Assembly (NCBI RefSeq): GCF_001718835.1
Contig: NZ_CP013443.1
Span: 1,736,001-1,800,000 of the forward strand
Length of the DNA: 64,000 bases
Direction of reading: 5' to 3'
From: Burkholderia cepacia
GTDB taxonomy: Bacteria; Pseudomonadota; Gammaproteobacteria; Burkholderiales; Burkholderiaceae
A program made the translations under genes and the position numbers. This document shows positions 1 to 9,302 of the stretch, in pieces (the stretch's first letter is position 1; each line of letters starts with the position of its first letter). The notes beneath the pieces are model-generated. The model was not told the origin of the DNA and made no database searches. It saw only the letters and a program-made list of their open reading frames with translations.

Positions 1-411
1 TGCATCCGTAGCCGGCGCGGCATGCTCGTGCGCAACCGTCGTACGGGTATCTCCGTAAGGGGCGCTGCGAAAAAAATTTGTAACGGCGCGTCGCGCGTGT
101 CGTCCGGAACGCGTACTCGAACGTATAGGGATGAAGGGGAGGCGGTGTGGACTTCGCGGCGCCCGGCACGTCCAACGCACAAGACGTTCCGTTGTTCGAC
201 GAGACGCGACGGATGCAGTTTCTGCGGCTCGGGAGATCGATTGTAAAACGACGAAATGCGTTGTCCAAGTCATGTGTCGTCGATGACGAAAGTTCACACA
301 ACGAGTTCGTGAAAAAAAATAAGAAAGGGTTTAGGATGAATTCGAACGCGCTTGCTTCTGCGCAGTCGTACGAAGGCAGGCACGTCTTCAGACTCAGGCG
401 AGGGAGGTAGC
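1..411. other. Intergenic/leader region upstream of prkA
   Basis: No convincing protein gene fills this stretch. It is less G+C-rich than the coding sequence and has A-rich patches near positions 70-80 and 310-330, as expected for a promoter and 5' leader of the prkA operon. I could not find a sigma-54 (-24/-12) element or an unambiguous -35/-10 pair. The family is known to be stress and stationary-phase induced in enterobacteria, so a sigma-S-type promoter is plausible here but is not read directly. A 24-residue open frame at 336-410 is listed separately. Confidence 0.5.
336..410 (+). CDS. Possible 24-residue leader ORF before prkA
   Basis: An ATG at 336 follows a purine-rich AAGAAAGGG/AGG stretch at a plausible ribosome-binding distance. 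The frame ends with TAG at 408-410, one base before the prkA ATG at 412. The GGGAGG that serves prkA lies inside the last codons, so a ribosome ending here would stop on the next start, an arrangement that allows translational coupling. The peptide (MNSNALASAQ..., basic C-terminus) resembles nothing I know. It may equally be a chance frame. Confidence 0.25.
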   Translation: MNSNALASAQSYEGRHVFRLRRGR

Positions 412-2334
412 ATGGATATTTACAGCAGCTTCGCGAACCGCTTCGAAAAAACGCGAGAGGAAGAGCTCTCGCTGGAGGAGTATCTCGCGCTCTGCAAGAA
501 CGATCCATCCGCGTACGCGACGGCTGGTGAACGCATGCTGGAAGCAATCGGGGAACCTGAACACATCGATACCCGCAACGATCCGCGCCTGTCGCGGATC
601 TTCGCGAACAAGGTCATCAAGGTCTATCCCGCATTCCGTGAGTTCTACGGAATGGAGGAAGTGATCGAGCAGGTGGTCGCATATTTCCGTCACGCTGCGC
701 AAGGGCTCGAAGAGAAGAAGCAGATCCTCTATCTGCTTGGCCCGGTGGGCGGCGGCAAGTCGTCGATCGCCGAGCGTCTGAAGCAATTGATGGAGCGCGT
801 GCCGTTCTATTCGCTGAAGGGGTCGCCCGTCAACGAATCGCCGCTCGGGCTGTTCGACTACGACGAAGACGGCCCGATCCTCGAGGAACAGTACGGCATT
901 CCACGCCGCTACCTGAAGAACATCCTGAGCCCGTGGGCCGTCAAGCGCCTGCACGAATACAACGGCGACATCCGCCAGTTCCGGGTGGTGCGTCGCTATC
1001 CGTCGATCCTGCGGCAGGTCGGCATCGCGAAGACGGAGCCGGGTGACGAGAACAACCAGGACATCTCGTCGCTGGTCGGCAAGGTCGATATCCGCAAGCT
1101 CGAACAGTACGCGCAGGACGACGCCGACGCGTACAGCTACTCGGGCGGCCTGTGCCTCGCGAACCAGGGCCTGCTCGAGTTCGTCGAAATGTTCAAGGCG
1201 CCGATCAAGGTGTTGCACCCGCTGCTCACCGCCACGCAGGAAGGCAACTTCAAGGGCACCGAGGGCTTCGGCGCGATTCCGTTCGACGGGATCATCCTCG
1301 CGCACTCGAACGAGTCGGAATGGAAGGCGTTCCGCAACAACCGCAACAACGAGGCACTGCTCGACCGGATCTTCGTCGTGAAGGTGCCGTACTGCCTGCG
1401 CGTATCGGAAGAGACCAAGATCTACGAGAAGCTGATCCGCAACTCGTCGCTGGCCGAGGCCGTGTGCGCACCGGGCACGCTGAAGATGATGTCGCAGTTC
1501 TCGGTGCTGTCGCGCCTGCACGAGCCGGAGAATTCGAGCCTGTTCTCGAAGATGCAGGTGTACGACGGCGAAAACCTCAAGGACACCGATCCGAAGGCGA
1601 AGTCGTACCAGGAATACCGCGACTACGCGGGCGTGGACGAAGGGATGACGGGCGTGTCGACACGCTTCGCGTTCAAGATCCTGTCGCGCGTGTTCAACTT
1701 CGATTCGAGCGAGGTCGCGGCCAACCCCGTGCACCTGATGTACGTGCTCGAGCAGCAGATCGAGCGCGAGCAGTTCCCGCCGGAAACCGAGCAGAAGTAT
1801 CTGTCCTTCGTGAAGGACGTACTGGCGTCGCGCTACGCGGAATTCATCGGCAAGGAGATCCAGACGGCCTACCTCGAGTCGTATTCGGAGTATGGCCAGA
1901 ACATCTTCGACCGCTACGTCACGTATGCGGACTTCTGGATCCAGGACCAGGAATTCCGCGATCACGATACGGGCGAGAGCTTCGACCGCGCCGCGCTGAA
2001 CGCAGAGCTGGAGAAGATCGAGAAGCCGGCCGGCATCAGTAATCCGAAGGATTACCGCAACGAGATCGTGAACTTCGTGTTGCGTGCACGGGCGGCGAAC
2101 GCCGGCAAGAACCCCGTGTGGACGAGCTACGAGAAGTTGCGCGTCGTGATCGAGAAGAAGATGTTCTCGAATACCGAGGAACTGTTGCCGGTGATTTCGT
2201 TCAACGCAAAGGGTTCGGCGGAGGAGCAGCGCAAGCATGAGGACTTTGTGAACCGGATGGTCGCGAAGGGCTATACGCCGAAGCAGGTGAGGCTGCTTTG
2301 CGACTGGTACCTGCGCGTGCGCAAGTCGTCATGA
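412..2334 (+). CDS. prkA: PrkA family serine protein kinase (YeaG)
   Basis: A 640-residue protein, matching the roughly 640 residues usual for PrkA/YeaG. A Walker A motif (GPVGGGKS, about residues 110-117) sits in an N-terminal AAA+ domain, and the C-terminal part is the PrkA kinase-like domain. The family is a cytosolic AAA+ Ser/Thr kinase or protease-like ATPase that acts in stationary-phase, nitrogen and nutrient stress in E. coli. I chose the ATG at 412 over an upstream in-frame start because it has a strong GGGAGG site and gives the usual N-terminus (MDIYSSF). It is followed by yeaH and spoVR on the same strand, the standard yeaG-yeaH-ycgB set. A hairpin follows the stop. Confidence 0.95.
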   Translation: MDIYSSFANRFEKTREEELSLEEYLALCKNDPSAYATAGERMLEAIGEPEHIDTRNDPRLSRIFANKVIKVYPAFREFYGMEEVIEQVVAYFRHAAQGLEEKKQILYLLGPVGGGKSSIAERLKQLMERVPFYSLKGSPVNESPLGLFDYDEDGPILEEQYGIPRRYLKNILSPWAVKRLHEYNGDIRQFRVVRRYPSILRQVGIAKTEPGDENNQDISSLVGKVDIRKLEQYAQDDADAYSYSGGLCLANQGLLEFVEMFKAPIKVLHPLLTATQEGNFKGTEGFGAIPFDGIILAHSNESEWKAFRNNRNNEALLDRIFVVKVPYCLRVSEETKIYEKLIRNSSLAEAVCAPGTLKMMSQFSVLSRLHEPENSSLFSKMQVYDGENLKDTDPKAKSYQEYRDYAGVDEGMTGVSTRFAFKILSRVFNFDSSEVAANPVHLMYVLEQQIEREQFPPETEQKYLSFVKDVLASRYAEFIGKEIQTAYLESYSEYGQNIFDRYVTYADFWIQDQEFRDHDTGESFDRAALNAELEKIEKPAGISNPKDYRNEIVNFVLRARAANAGKNPVWTSYEKLRVVIEKKMFSNTEELLPVISFNAKGSAEEQRKHEDFVNRMVAKGYTPKQVRLLCDWYLRVRKSS

Positions 2335-2350
2335 CGCGCGCGGTACCGCG

Positions 2351-2380
2351 CCCGTACGGTGTCGCCGTACGGGTGTTTTC
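2351..2380 (+). terminator. Hairpin between prkA and yeaH (terminator or attenuator)
   Basis: CCCGTACGG at 2351-2359 pairs perfectly with CCGTACGGG at 2365-2373 across a 5-base loop and is followed by TGTTTTC. It lies in the only sizeable gap of the operon, so it could lower yeaH-spoVR expression relative to prkA, or act as an mRNA-stabilising processing structure. Confidence 0.6.
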
Positions 2381-2461
2381 AGAGACGCCGCCCGCATGAC
2401 GGGAGACGGCATGTGTGCGGCGAGCGTCCCGGCATATCGACTTTCGAGCGGGAGACCGGGA

Positions 2462-3730
2462 GTGCTTCATCAAATCATCGACCGCAGGCTGGCCGGCAAG
2501 AACAAGAGTATCGCCAACCGCGAACGCTTTCTGCGTCGCGTCAAGAACTACATTCGTCGTGCCGTGTCGGACGCGGTGCGCGATCGTAGCATCAAGGATA
2601 TCCAGAGCACGCAGAGCATCACGATCCCGCGCAAGGACATCGCGGAGCCGAATTTCCGGCACGCGCCCGGCGGGCGTCGCGAATACGTGCACCCCGGCAA
2701 CGAGGACTACGTGCGCGGCGACAAGATCCCGCGCCCGCAGGGCGGCTCGGGCGGCGGGGGCAGTCAGGCGAGCAACGAGGGCGAAGGGCAGGACGACTTC
2801 GTGTTCGAGCTGTCGCGCGACGAGTTCATGCAGTACTTCTTCGACGATCTCGAGCTGCCGCGCCTCGTGAAGACGCACCTGCTGACGGTGCCGAGCTGGA
2901 AGAACGTGCGCGCGGGCTGGTCGGCGGAAGGCACGCCGAACAACATCGACGTCGTGCGTTCGCTGCGCAGCGCACTCGGGCGCCGTATCGCGCTCGGCTC
3001 GCCGCTCGTCAACGAGCTGCGCGAACTCGAGGCGCAGCTCGAGGCGCTGAAGAGCGACCCGGAAGACCGGCGCGCGGAGATCGCGGTGCTCGAGGCCGAG
3101 ATCCATCACCTGAAGGGGCGCATCTGGCGGATTCCGTTCATCGATCCGTTCGACCTGCGCTACATCAACCGCGTGAAGCAGCCGCAACCGTCGAGCCAGG
3201 CCGTGATGTTCTGCCTGATGGACGTGTCGGGCTCGATGGACGAGCAGCGCAAGGATCTGTCGAAGCGCTTCTTCATCCTGCTTTACCTGTTCCTCAAGCG
3301 CAACTACGAGCGCATCGAGGTGGTGTTCATCCGTCACCACACGCGTGCCGAGGAAGTCGACGAGGACACCTTCTTCCATTCGACCGAGAGCGGCGGCACG
3401 GTGGTGTCGAGTGCGCTCGAGCTGATGCGCAAGGTGATGAACGAGCGCTACTCGCCGACCGAGTGGAACATCTACGGCGCGCAGGCGTCCGACGGCGACA
3501 ACTGGACTGACGATTCGCCCAAGTGTCGCAAAATCCTGGAAGAGGATATCCTCACGAAGACGCGTTACTTCGCGTATATCCAGGTCGCGCCGGAAGAGCA
3601 GAACCTGTGGCTGGAATACGCGCAACTGGCCCTGTCTCAGCCGCATCTCGCGATGAAAAAAGTGGAATCGGCTGCCGACATTTACCCCGTGTTTCGCGAA
3701 TTGTTCGAAAAGCAGGTGGAAATGTCATGA
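2462..3730 (+). CDS. yeaH: YeaH/YhbH family protein (DUF444, von Willebrand A-like)
   Basis: A 422-residue DUF444 protein that partners PrkA in the conserved yeaG-yeaH operon. The N-terminus (IDRRLAGKNKSIANRERFL) is the family signature, followed by a basic and Gly-rich linker. The C-terminal half carries a VWA-type MIDAS motif, DVSGSM, at about residues 253-258. The GTG at 2462 was chosen because it aligns with the family N-terminus and has GGGAG just upstream; a longer frame reaches back to 2396 but adds non-conserved sequence. The molecular activity is not established; a stress-signalling role with PrkA is inferred from operon conservation. The stop overlaps the first possible spoVR start at 3727. 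Confidence 0.9.
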   Translation: MLHQIIDRRLAGKNKSIANRERFLRRVKNYIRRAVSDAVRDRSIKDIQSTQSITIPRKDIAEPNFRHAPGGRREYVHPGNEDYVRGDKIPRPQGGSGGGGSQASNEGEGQDDFVFELSRDEFMQYFFDDLELPRLVKTHLLTVPSWKNVRAGWSAEGTPNNIDVVRSLRSALGRRIALGSPLVNELRELEAQLEALKSDPEDRRAEIAVLEAEIHHLKGRIWRIPFIDPFDLRYINRVKQPQPSSQAVMFCLMDVSGSMDEQRKDLSKRFFILLYLFLKRNYERIEVVFIRHHTRAEEVDEDTFFHSTESGGTVVSSALELMRKVMNERYSPTEWNIYGAQASDGDNWTDDSPKCRKILEEDILTKTRYFAYIQVAPEEQNLWLEYAQLALSQPHLAMKKVESAADIYPVFRELFEKQVEMS

Positions 3731-3882
3731 CGACCCGCCATCTGCACAACGAGTCGCGCGGCTATGCGCCGCGCCCTTCCGGCGACGACACGGCCGGCCC
3801 TGCCGCACCGCAGCAACGCGGGCAGGCCGAACCGCCGCCGCCGGCCGCCGACTTGCCCGGCCCAGGGCAAAAGGAAGCGCGT

Positions 3883-5406
3883 ATGAACGTTGCCGAACGC
3901 AAGCCGCTGCCGTGCCCGTCCGACTGGACGTTCGAACTGCTCGAGGAATACGACACGCACATCTCGCAGGTCGCCGAACAATACGAGCTCGACATCTATC
4001 CGATCCAGCTCGAACTGATCAGTGCCGAGCAGATGATGGACGCGTATGCGTCGGTCGGGATGCCCGTCAACTACCGTCACTGGTCGTTCGGCAAGCACTT
4101 CCTGTCGACCGAGAAGAGCTACCGTCGCGGCCAGATGGGCCTCGCGTACGAAATCGTCATCAACTCGAACCCGTGCATCGCGTACCTGATGGAAGAGAAC
4201 ACGATGACGATGCAGGCGCTCGTCATCGCGCACGCGGCGTACGGTCACAACTCGTTCTTCAAGGGCAACTACCTGTTCCGGCTGTGGACCGACGCGCACG
4301 CGATCATCGACTATCTCGTGTACGCGAAGAACTACGTCGCGGAATGCGAGGAGCGCTACGGTCTCGATCGTGTCGAGGAACTGCTCGATTCGTGCCATGC
4401 GCTGATGAACTACGGCGTCGACCGCTACAAGCGGCCGCAGAAGCCTTCCTTGTCGAAGGAGGCCGCGCTGCGGCGTGAACGCGAGGCGTATCTGCAGTCG
4501 CAGGTGAACGAACTGTGGCGCACGCTGCCGGGCAAGAAGCCCGAGCTGATGGAGGAGCAGGAGGACCGCTATCCGCCCGAACCGCAGGAGAACCTGCTGT
4601 ATTTCGCGGAAAAGAATGCGCCGCTGCTCGAGCCGTGGGAACGGGAAGTGATCCGCATCGTGCGCAAGATCGGTCAGTATTTCTACCCGCAACGGCAGAC
4701 GCAGGTGATGAACGAAGGCTGGGCGACGTTCTGGCACTACACGCTGCTGAATACGCTGTACAACCAGGGGAAGCTGGAAGACGGCTTCATGATGGAGTTC
4801 CTGCATTCGCACAGCAACGTGGTCTACCAGCCGCCCGTGACGAAGCCGTACTACAGCGGGATCAATCCGTACGCGCTCGGCTTTTCGATGATGAGCGACA
4901 TCCGGCGGATCTGCGAAGCGCCGACGGAGGAAGACTACAAGTGGTTTCCCGAGATCGCGGGTACCCCGTGGCTGCCGGCGATGCACTACGCGATGCGCAA
5001 CTTCAAGGACGAGAGCTTCATCGCGCAGTACCTGTCGCCGAGCCTGATCCGCGACATGCGGCTCTTCTCGGTGCTCGACGACGACATGCGCGATTCGCTC
5101 GAGGTGTCGGCGATCCACGACGATTCGGGCTACCAGTATGTGCGGCAGGCACTGTCGAGACAGTACGACATCCATCACCGCGAACCGAACATCCAGGTGT
5201 GGGCCGTGAACACACGCGGCGACCGCAGTCTCACGCTGCGCCACTTCATGACCGACAACCGCCACCTGTCGAACGACAGCGACGAGGTGCTCAAGCACAT
5301 GGCGCGGCTCTGGCAGTTCGACGTGTTCCTGGAAAGCGTCGACGAGGCCGGCACCGTGCGCAAGCGCTACGAGTGCCGCTACGTGCCGCCGGAGGTGCGG
5401 ATCTGA
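3883..5406 (+). CDS. spoVR: SpoVR family protein (YcgB)
   Basis: A 507-residue SpoVR/YcgB protein, close to the roughly 510 of E. coli YcgB. It carries conserved family blocks: SEQMMDAYASVGMPVNY-type and WSFGKHF near residues 45-75, AYEIVINSNPCIAYLMEEN near 85-105 and GHNSFFK near 120. The function is unknown outside Bacillus spore-cortex formation; in proteobacteria it accompanies PrkA and YeaH and shares their stress regulation. I chose the ATG at 3883 because AAGGAAG precedes it and the sequence before it is Pro/Gly/Ala-rich and non-conserved. An in-frame ATG at 3727 overlapping the yeaH stop would add 52 residues and cannot be excluded, given translational coupling. Confidence 0.88.
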   Translation: MNVAERKPLPCPSDWTFELLEEYDTHISQVAEQYELDIYPIQLELISAEQMMDAYASVGMPVNYRHWSFGKHFLSTEKSYRRGQMGLAYEIVINSNPCIAYLMEENTMTMQALVIAHAAYGHNSFFKGNYLFRLWTDAHAIIDYLVYAKNYVAECEERYGLDRVEELLDSCHALMNYGVDRYKRPQKPSLSKEAALRREREAYLQSQVNELWRTLPGKKPELMEEQEDRYPPEPQENLLYFAEKNAPLLEPWEREVIRIVRKIGQYFYPQRQTQVMNEGWATFWHYTLLNTLYNQGKLEDGFMMEFLHSHSNVVYQPPVTKPYYSGINPYALGFSMMSDIRRICEAPTEEDYKWFPEIAGTPWLPAMHYAMRNFKDESFIAQYLSPSLIRDMRLFSVLDDDMRDSLEVSAIHDDSGYQYVRQALSRQYDIHHREPNIQVWAVNTRGDRSLTLRHFMTDNRHLSNDSDEVLKHMARLWQFDVFLESVDEAGTVRKRYECRYVPPEVRI

Positions 5407-5432
5407 GCCTCGCTTGCGGAGAGTTTGCATCG

Positions 5433-5458
5433 AACGCCAGCCTGCGGGCTGGCGTTTT
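5433..5458 (+). terminator. Rho-independent terminator after spoVR
   Basis: A 10-base-pair stem (AACGCCAGCC at 5433-5442 with GGCTGGCGTT at 5447-5456), loop TGCG, followed by TTC. It lies 26 bases after the spoVR stop and ends the prkA-yeaH-spoVR transcript. Confidence 0.85.
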
Positions 5459-5638
5459 CATATGACGAACGCATGGCGGGAGAAAAATTTTCTACATCCG
5501 GACGAACCCGGAGAGCCTGTTACTTTACATTTCGCTAAAATCCCGTAGCGCCGTGCGCCGGAACCGGTGCCACGTTCGATCGCACGCGGCGGCCCAGCCG
5601 TCTCGCCCAGAAAAGCACTACAAGGAACAGACCAATCC

Positions 5639-6943
5639 ATGGACGTCCAGACCGAACAAGCTGCGCTGTCCGCGCATGACACCCGGCGGCGCGTGTTCGC
5701 CATCGTCGGCGCATCGTCGGGCAACCTCGTCGAGTGGTTCGACTTCTACATCTACTCGTTCTGCGCGCTGTACTTCGCGCCGGCATTCTTCCCGAGCGGC
5801 AACACGACGACGCAGTTGCTGAACACGGCGGGCGTGTTCGCGGCCGGCTTCCTGATGCGTCCGATCGGCGGCTGGCTGTTCGGCCGCATCGCCGACCGCC
5901 ACGGCCGCCGCAACGCGATGATGATCTCGGTGCTGATGATGTGCGGCGGCTCGCTCGTGATCGCGGTGCTGCCGACCTATGCGCAGATCGGCGCGCTCGC
6001 GCCGGCGCTGCTGCTGGTCGCGCGGCTGTTCCAGGGGCTGTCGGTGGGCGGCGAATACGGCACGAGCGCGACCTACATGAGCGAGGTGGCGCTGAAGGGC
6101 CGCCGCGGCTTCTTCGCGTCGTTCCAGTACGTGACGCTGATCGGCGGCCAGCTGTGCGCGCTGCTCGTGCTCGTGATCCTGCAGCAGACGCTGTCGGGCG
6201 ACGAACTGAAGGCGTGGGGCTGGCGCATTCCGTTCGTGGTCGGCGCGGCGGCCGCCTTGATCTCGCTGTACCTGCGCAAGTCGCTCGACGAGACGTCGAC
6301 GTCCGAATCGCGCGACAAGAAAAACGCGGGCACGATCCGCGGCGTGTGGCAGCACAAGGGGGCGTTCTTCACGGTGGTCGGCTTCACGGCCGGCGGCTCG
6401 CTGATCTTCTACACGTTCACGACGTACATGCAGAAGTACCTCGTGAACACGGCCGGCATGCATGCGAAGACGGCCAGCAACGTAATGACCGTCGCGCTGC
6501 TCGTCTACATGCTGATGCAGCCGGTGTTCGGCGCGCTGTCCGACAGGATCGGCCGCCGCACGTCGATGATCCTGTTCGGCGCGTTCGCGGTGATCGGCAC
6601 GGTGCCGCTGATGCACGCGCTGAAGGACGTGACGAGCCCGGTGGCCGCGTTCGTGCTGATCACGGTCGCGCTCGCGATCGTCAGCTTCTATACGTCGATC
6701 AGCGGGCTGATCAAGGCCGAGATGTTCCCGCCGGAAGTGCGCGCGATGGGTGTCGGCCTGTCGTATGCGGTCGCGAACGCGATCTTCGGCGGCTCGGCCG
6801 AGTACGTCGCACTGTGGTTCAAGTCGATCGGCAGCGAGGAAACCTTCTACTGGTACGTGACCGTGCTGTGCGCGATCTCGCTGATCGTGTCGTGGCGGAT
6901 GCGCGATCCGAGCAAGGAAGGGTACCTGCGTCACGAGCCGTGA
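5639..6943 (+). CDS. kgtP: 2-oxoglutarate/H+ symporter, MFS (KgtP)
   Basis: A 434-residue major facilitator of the metabolite:H+ symporter family that imports 2-oxoglutarate across the inner membrane. Long stretches match E. coli KgtP (432 residues) from memory: RRxxAIVGASSGNLVEWFDF in TM1, FPSGNTTTQLL, GRIADRHGRR in loop 2-3, FQGLSVGGEYGTSATYMSE and FYTFTTYMQKYLVNTAGMHA. Twelve hydrophobic segments are visible. The ATG at 5639 gives the KgtP-type N-terminus; an in-frame start at 5567 adds an arginine-rich stretch without homology. It is monocistronic, between two terminators. Confidence 0.93.
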   Translation: MDVQTEQAALSAHDTRRRVFAIVGASSGNLVEWFDFYIYSFCALYFAPAFFPSGNTTTQLLNTAGVFAAGFLMRPIGGWLFGRIADRHGRRNAMMISVLMMCGGSLVIAVLPTYAQIGALAPALLLVARLFQGLSVGGEYGTSATYMSEVALKGRRGFFASFQYVTLIGGQLCALLVLVILQQTLSGDELKAWGWRIPFVVGAAAALISLYLRKSLDETSTSESRDKKNAGTIRGVWQHKGAFFTVVGFTAGGSLIFYTFTTYMQKYLVNTAGMHAKTASNVMTVALLVYMLMQPVFGALSDRIGRRTSMILFGAFAVIGTVPLMHALKDVTSPVAAFVLITVALAIVSFYTSISGLIKAEMFPPEVRAMGVGLSYAVANAIFGGSAEYVALWFKSIGSEETFYWYVTVLCAISLIVSWRMRDPSKEGYLRHEP

Positions 6944-7048
6944 TCGCGCCGCGCGCGATAACGATATCGAAATCGCTTCGTTGCCGGCGACGGGCGATCC
7001 GCTTAATCTGAACCCGTAGTTCGTGTGACACCTCCTTGACTGGGATTC

Positions 7049-7078
7049 ACGCCCGCGGCTTGCAGCGGGCGTTTTTTT
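7049..7078 (+). terminator. Rho-independent terminator after kgtP
   Basis: ACGCCCGC at 7049-7056 pairs with GCGGGCGT at 7065-7072, followed by seven T residues. It is a canonical intrinsic terminator about 105 bases after the kgtP stop. Confidence 0.88.
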
Positions 7079-7192
7079 GCGTGCCGCGAGGCACCGGCAA
7101 CGGCGCGAGCTTGACCCGATGCGCGTCCATGGGCTCCGAAGATACAATCGGCACCGCCTGTCCGAGGCGCGATAGCCGATTCCTGAGATCCC

Positions 7193-9139
7193 ATGAAAGA
7201 ACAACATCCCTCCATTCCGAGAACCCTGCCGCGGCTGACGATCCTGCTCGCGGTCGTCAACGCCGTCATATTCCTGCTGATGTGGCGGCAGGCATCGTTC
7301 GACAGCCTGTCGAACGGCCTGCTGCTCGACTGGGGCGCCAATTTCGCGCCGTACACACTGACGGGCCAGCCGTGGCGGCTGCTGACCAGTGCGTTCCTGC
7401 ACGGCGGCTGGCTGCATCTGCTGCTGAACCTCTACATGCTGGTGATGCTCGGCACCGTGCTGGAGAGCGTGGGCGGATCGACGCGGTTCGGCGTCACGTA
7501 TCTGCTGTCCGCGCTCGGCGGCTCGCTGGCGAGCGCGCTGTGGTACGGGTATCACGAAGTCGGCGGCACGAGTCTCGCGTTCGGCGTCGCGCTGACGACG
7601 AGCGCGATACGGCCGGTCGTCAGCGTTGGCGCGTCGGGCGCGCTGATGGGGCTCGCGGGCGCGGCGGGTGCGTTCGCGTTGCGCATGGACCTGGATCGTG
7701 GCCGAGCCGCGCCGATGATCATCAACCTCAAGGCGGTGGCCCAAGTGATCGCGATCAACCTGGTGTCGGGCTTCTTCCTTTCCGGCATCGACCAGGCCGC
7801 GCATGTCGGCGGCGTGGTGACGGGCTTTATCGTCGGCTGGGTGCTGTACCGATCGCGCGCGACCGGACGCACGCCTGCCGGCGTCGTCGTGCCGCTCGCG
7901 CTCGCGGTGCTCGGCAGTGCCGGGATGCTGGTCGCGGCGCAGCACGCGTCCAGCGCCGAGCTGCAGGAAATGCGCGTCGACTTCGATCGCGAGCGCGTGC
8001 GGGACCGCGCGCAGCAGGCTGCGAAGCAGCAGGCCGAGACGCTCGCCGCGCAGATTCGCGACGACGAGCAGCATCGGCCCGCGCCCGTGTCGCCGGAGCA
8101 GGCCGCAGGCACCGTCATTCCGGTGGGCAAGGCGCCGTACGCGATGGTGATGGGGCCGTCCGGCAAGCGCCTGTATGTGACCGACAACGACGCGAACACG
8201 CTCGTCGTCGTCGATGTCGATACGCGCAAGGTCGTCCGCACGATTGCCGGTGAGCCGTTCAAGACGGGGCTGGACGGTTGTCAGAACAACATGTGCCGTG
8301 GACGCGGCGCAAGCGGCGTCGTTATCAGCCCGGACGAACGCTATGCGTACGTCGCGTCGATGCGCGAGGACGGTCTCGTGCGCATCGACCTGACGAGCGG
8401 CGCCATCGTCGACGGCGTGGCGCTCGGCCGGTTTCCGCGGGCGATCGTCGCGTCCGCGTCGCACGACCGGCTGTTCGTGCTGAACAGCGTCGACGACACG
8501 ATCTCGGTCGTCAGCCTCACGCAATGGCCGCAGGTCCTCGCGACGCTGAAACTGGGCGACGGCGACGCGTCGGGCGTCGATTTCGGCCGGCAACTGTCGA
8601 TGTGGCTGTCGCCCGACGGGCGGCGGCTGTACGCCAACTCGACGCAGCGCGGCGCGATCGTCGCATTCGATACGTCGACGAACCAGCCGGTCGGCTCGCA
8701 TCCCGTCGATCAGGATTTCGTGCAAGCCGTACCGGCCGCGTCAGGTGACGGAACGTGGTTCTACGACACGTCGTCGGTCAAATGGGTGGACGCCGCGAAC
8801 CTGACGACGCTGAAGACCTATCCGATCTGCCGGACTTCCGTGCACAGATTCGACGGCAGCGGCGACGGCAGGCTGATTGCCGTCAATGCGTACGCCGACC
8901 CGTCGTTGCGGGTGATCAAGATGGCAACCCGCCGGACGGTCGGCGAATTCCCGGTCGCGGGCGGGGCGTCGCAGGTGATCTTCTCGCACGACAACCGGAC
9001 ACTGTTCGCGCTGGGCGCCGCGGGCACGCTGTCGTTCCTGAGCATGGACCGGTCGCTCGACTATCTGCAGGGCACGGGCGACGGCGAGTTCCTGTGCGCG
9101 GCGAGCGCCGACGGCGAAGCGGGCGGCGACGGCACGTAA
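7193..9139 (+). CDS. Rhomboid intramembrane serine protease fused to a YVTN-type beta-propeller
   Basis: A 648-residue fusion. Residues about 12-235 form a rhomboid domain with several membrane helices, an LHGGWLHLLLNLYML segment (HxxxN type), the nucleophile in GASGALMG (Ser near 148) and the second catalytic residue in AAHVGG (His near 204). These are the Ser-His dyad elements of active rhomboids. Residues about 250-297 are a charged, Gln/Arg-rich helical linker likely to be coiled coil. From about residue 304 the protein turns into repeated propeller blades with YVTDNDANTLVVVD and related repeats (YncE/YVTN type), probably periplasmic. The substrate is unknown. Flanking genes give no functional clue. 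A rhomboid with a large propeller C-terminus is unusual to me. Confidence 0.85.
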   Translation: MKEQHPSIPRTLPRLTILLAVVNAVIFLLMWRQASFDSLSNGLLLDWGANFAPYTLTGQPWRLLTSAFLHGGWLHLLLNLYMLVMLGTVLESVGGSTRFGVTYLLSALGGSLASALWYGYHEVGGTSLAFGVALTTSAIRPVVSVGASGALMGLAGAAGAFALRMDLDRGRAAPMIINLKAVAQVIAINLVSGFFLSGIDQAAHVGGVVTGFIVGWVLYRSRATGRTPAGVVVPLALAVLGSAGMLVAAQHASSAELQEMRVDFDRERVRDRAQQAAKQQAETLAAQIRDDEQHRPAPVSPEQAAGTVIPVGKAPYAMVMGPSGKRLYVTDNDANTLVVVDVDTRKVVRTIAGEPFKTGLDGCQNNMCRGRGASGVVISPDERYAYVASMREDGLVRIDLTSGAIVDGVALGRFPRAIVASASHDRLFVLNSVDDTISVVSLTQWPQVLATLKLGDGDASGVDFGRQLSMWLSPDGRRLYANSTQRGAIVAFDTSTNQPVGSHPVDQDFVQAVPAASGDGTWFYDTSSVKWVDAANLTTLKTYPICRTSVHRFDGSGDGRLIAVNAYADPSLRVIKMATRRTVGEFPVAGGASQVIFSHDNRTLFALGAAGTLSFLSMDRSLDYLQGTGDGEFLCAASADGEAGGDGT

Positions 9140-9253
9140 CCCCTTCATCACGAAACCCGCTGAGCAAAGCACCATTTGTTGGTTCGAATCGGCACGACCC
9201 GCTGGTACGTTAGCGGCTTCACGGCACCACGCGCCGTGGATTTCCTCGAACCG

Positions 9254-9278
9254 GGCCGCCGCGCGATCCGCGGCGGCC
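9254..9278 (+). terminator. Strong hairpin ahead of the amino acid ABC genes
   Basis: GGCCGCCGCG at 9254-9263 pairs perfectly with CGCGGCGGCC at 9269-9278 across a 5-base loop. There is only a TT afterwards, so it is a weak intrinsic terminator at best. It ends 24 bases before the binding-protein start, so it may act as terminator of the rhomboid transcript, as an attenuator, or as a stabilising 5' structure. Confidence 0.45.
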
Positions 9279-9302
9279 TTCATAACAATTCAGGTCGTGC
9301 TC

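Noticed and set aside
3727..3882. N-terminal extension of SpoVR from the ATG overlapping the yeaH stop
   Set aside because: The 52 added residues are low-complexity and non-conserved, and ATG 3883 has a stronger ribosome site; not fully excluded.
5618..8725. A 1035-codon minus-strand frame opposite kgtP and the rhomboid gene
   Set aside because: It spans two well-supported plus-strand genes and a terminator and has no recognisable domain.
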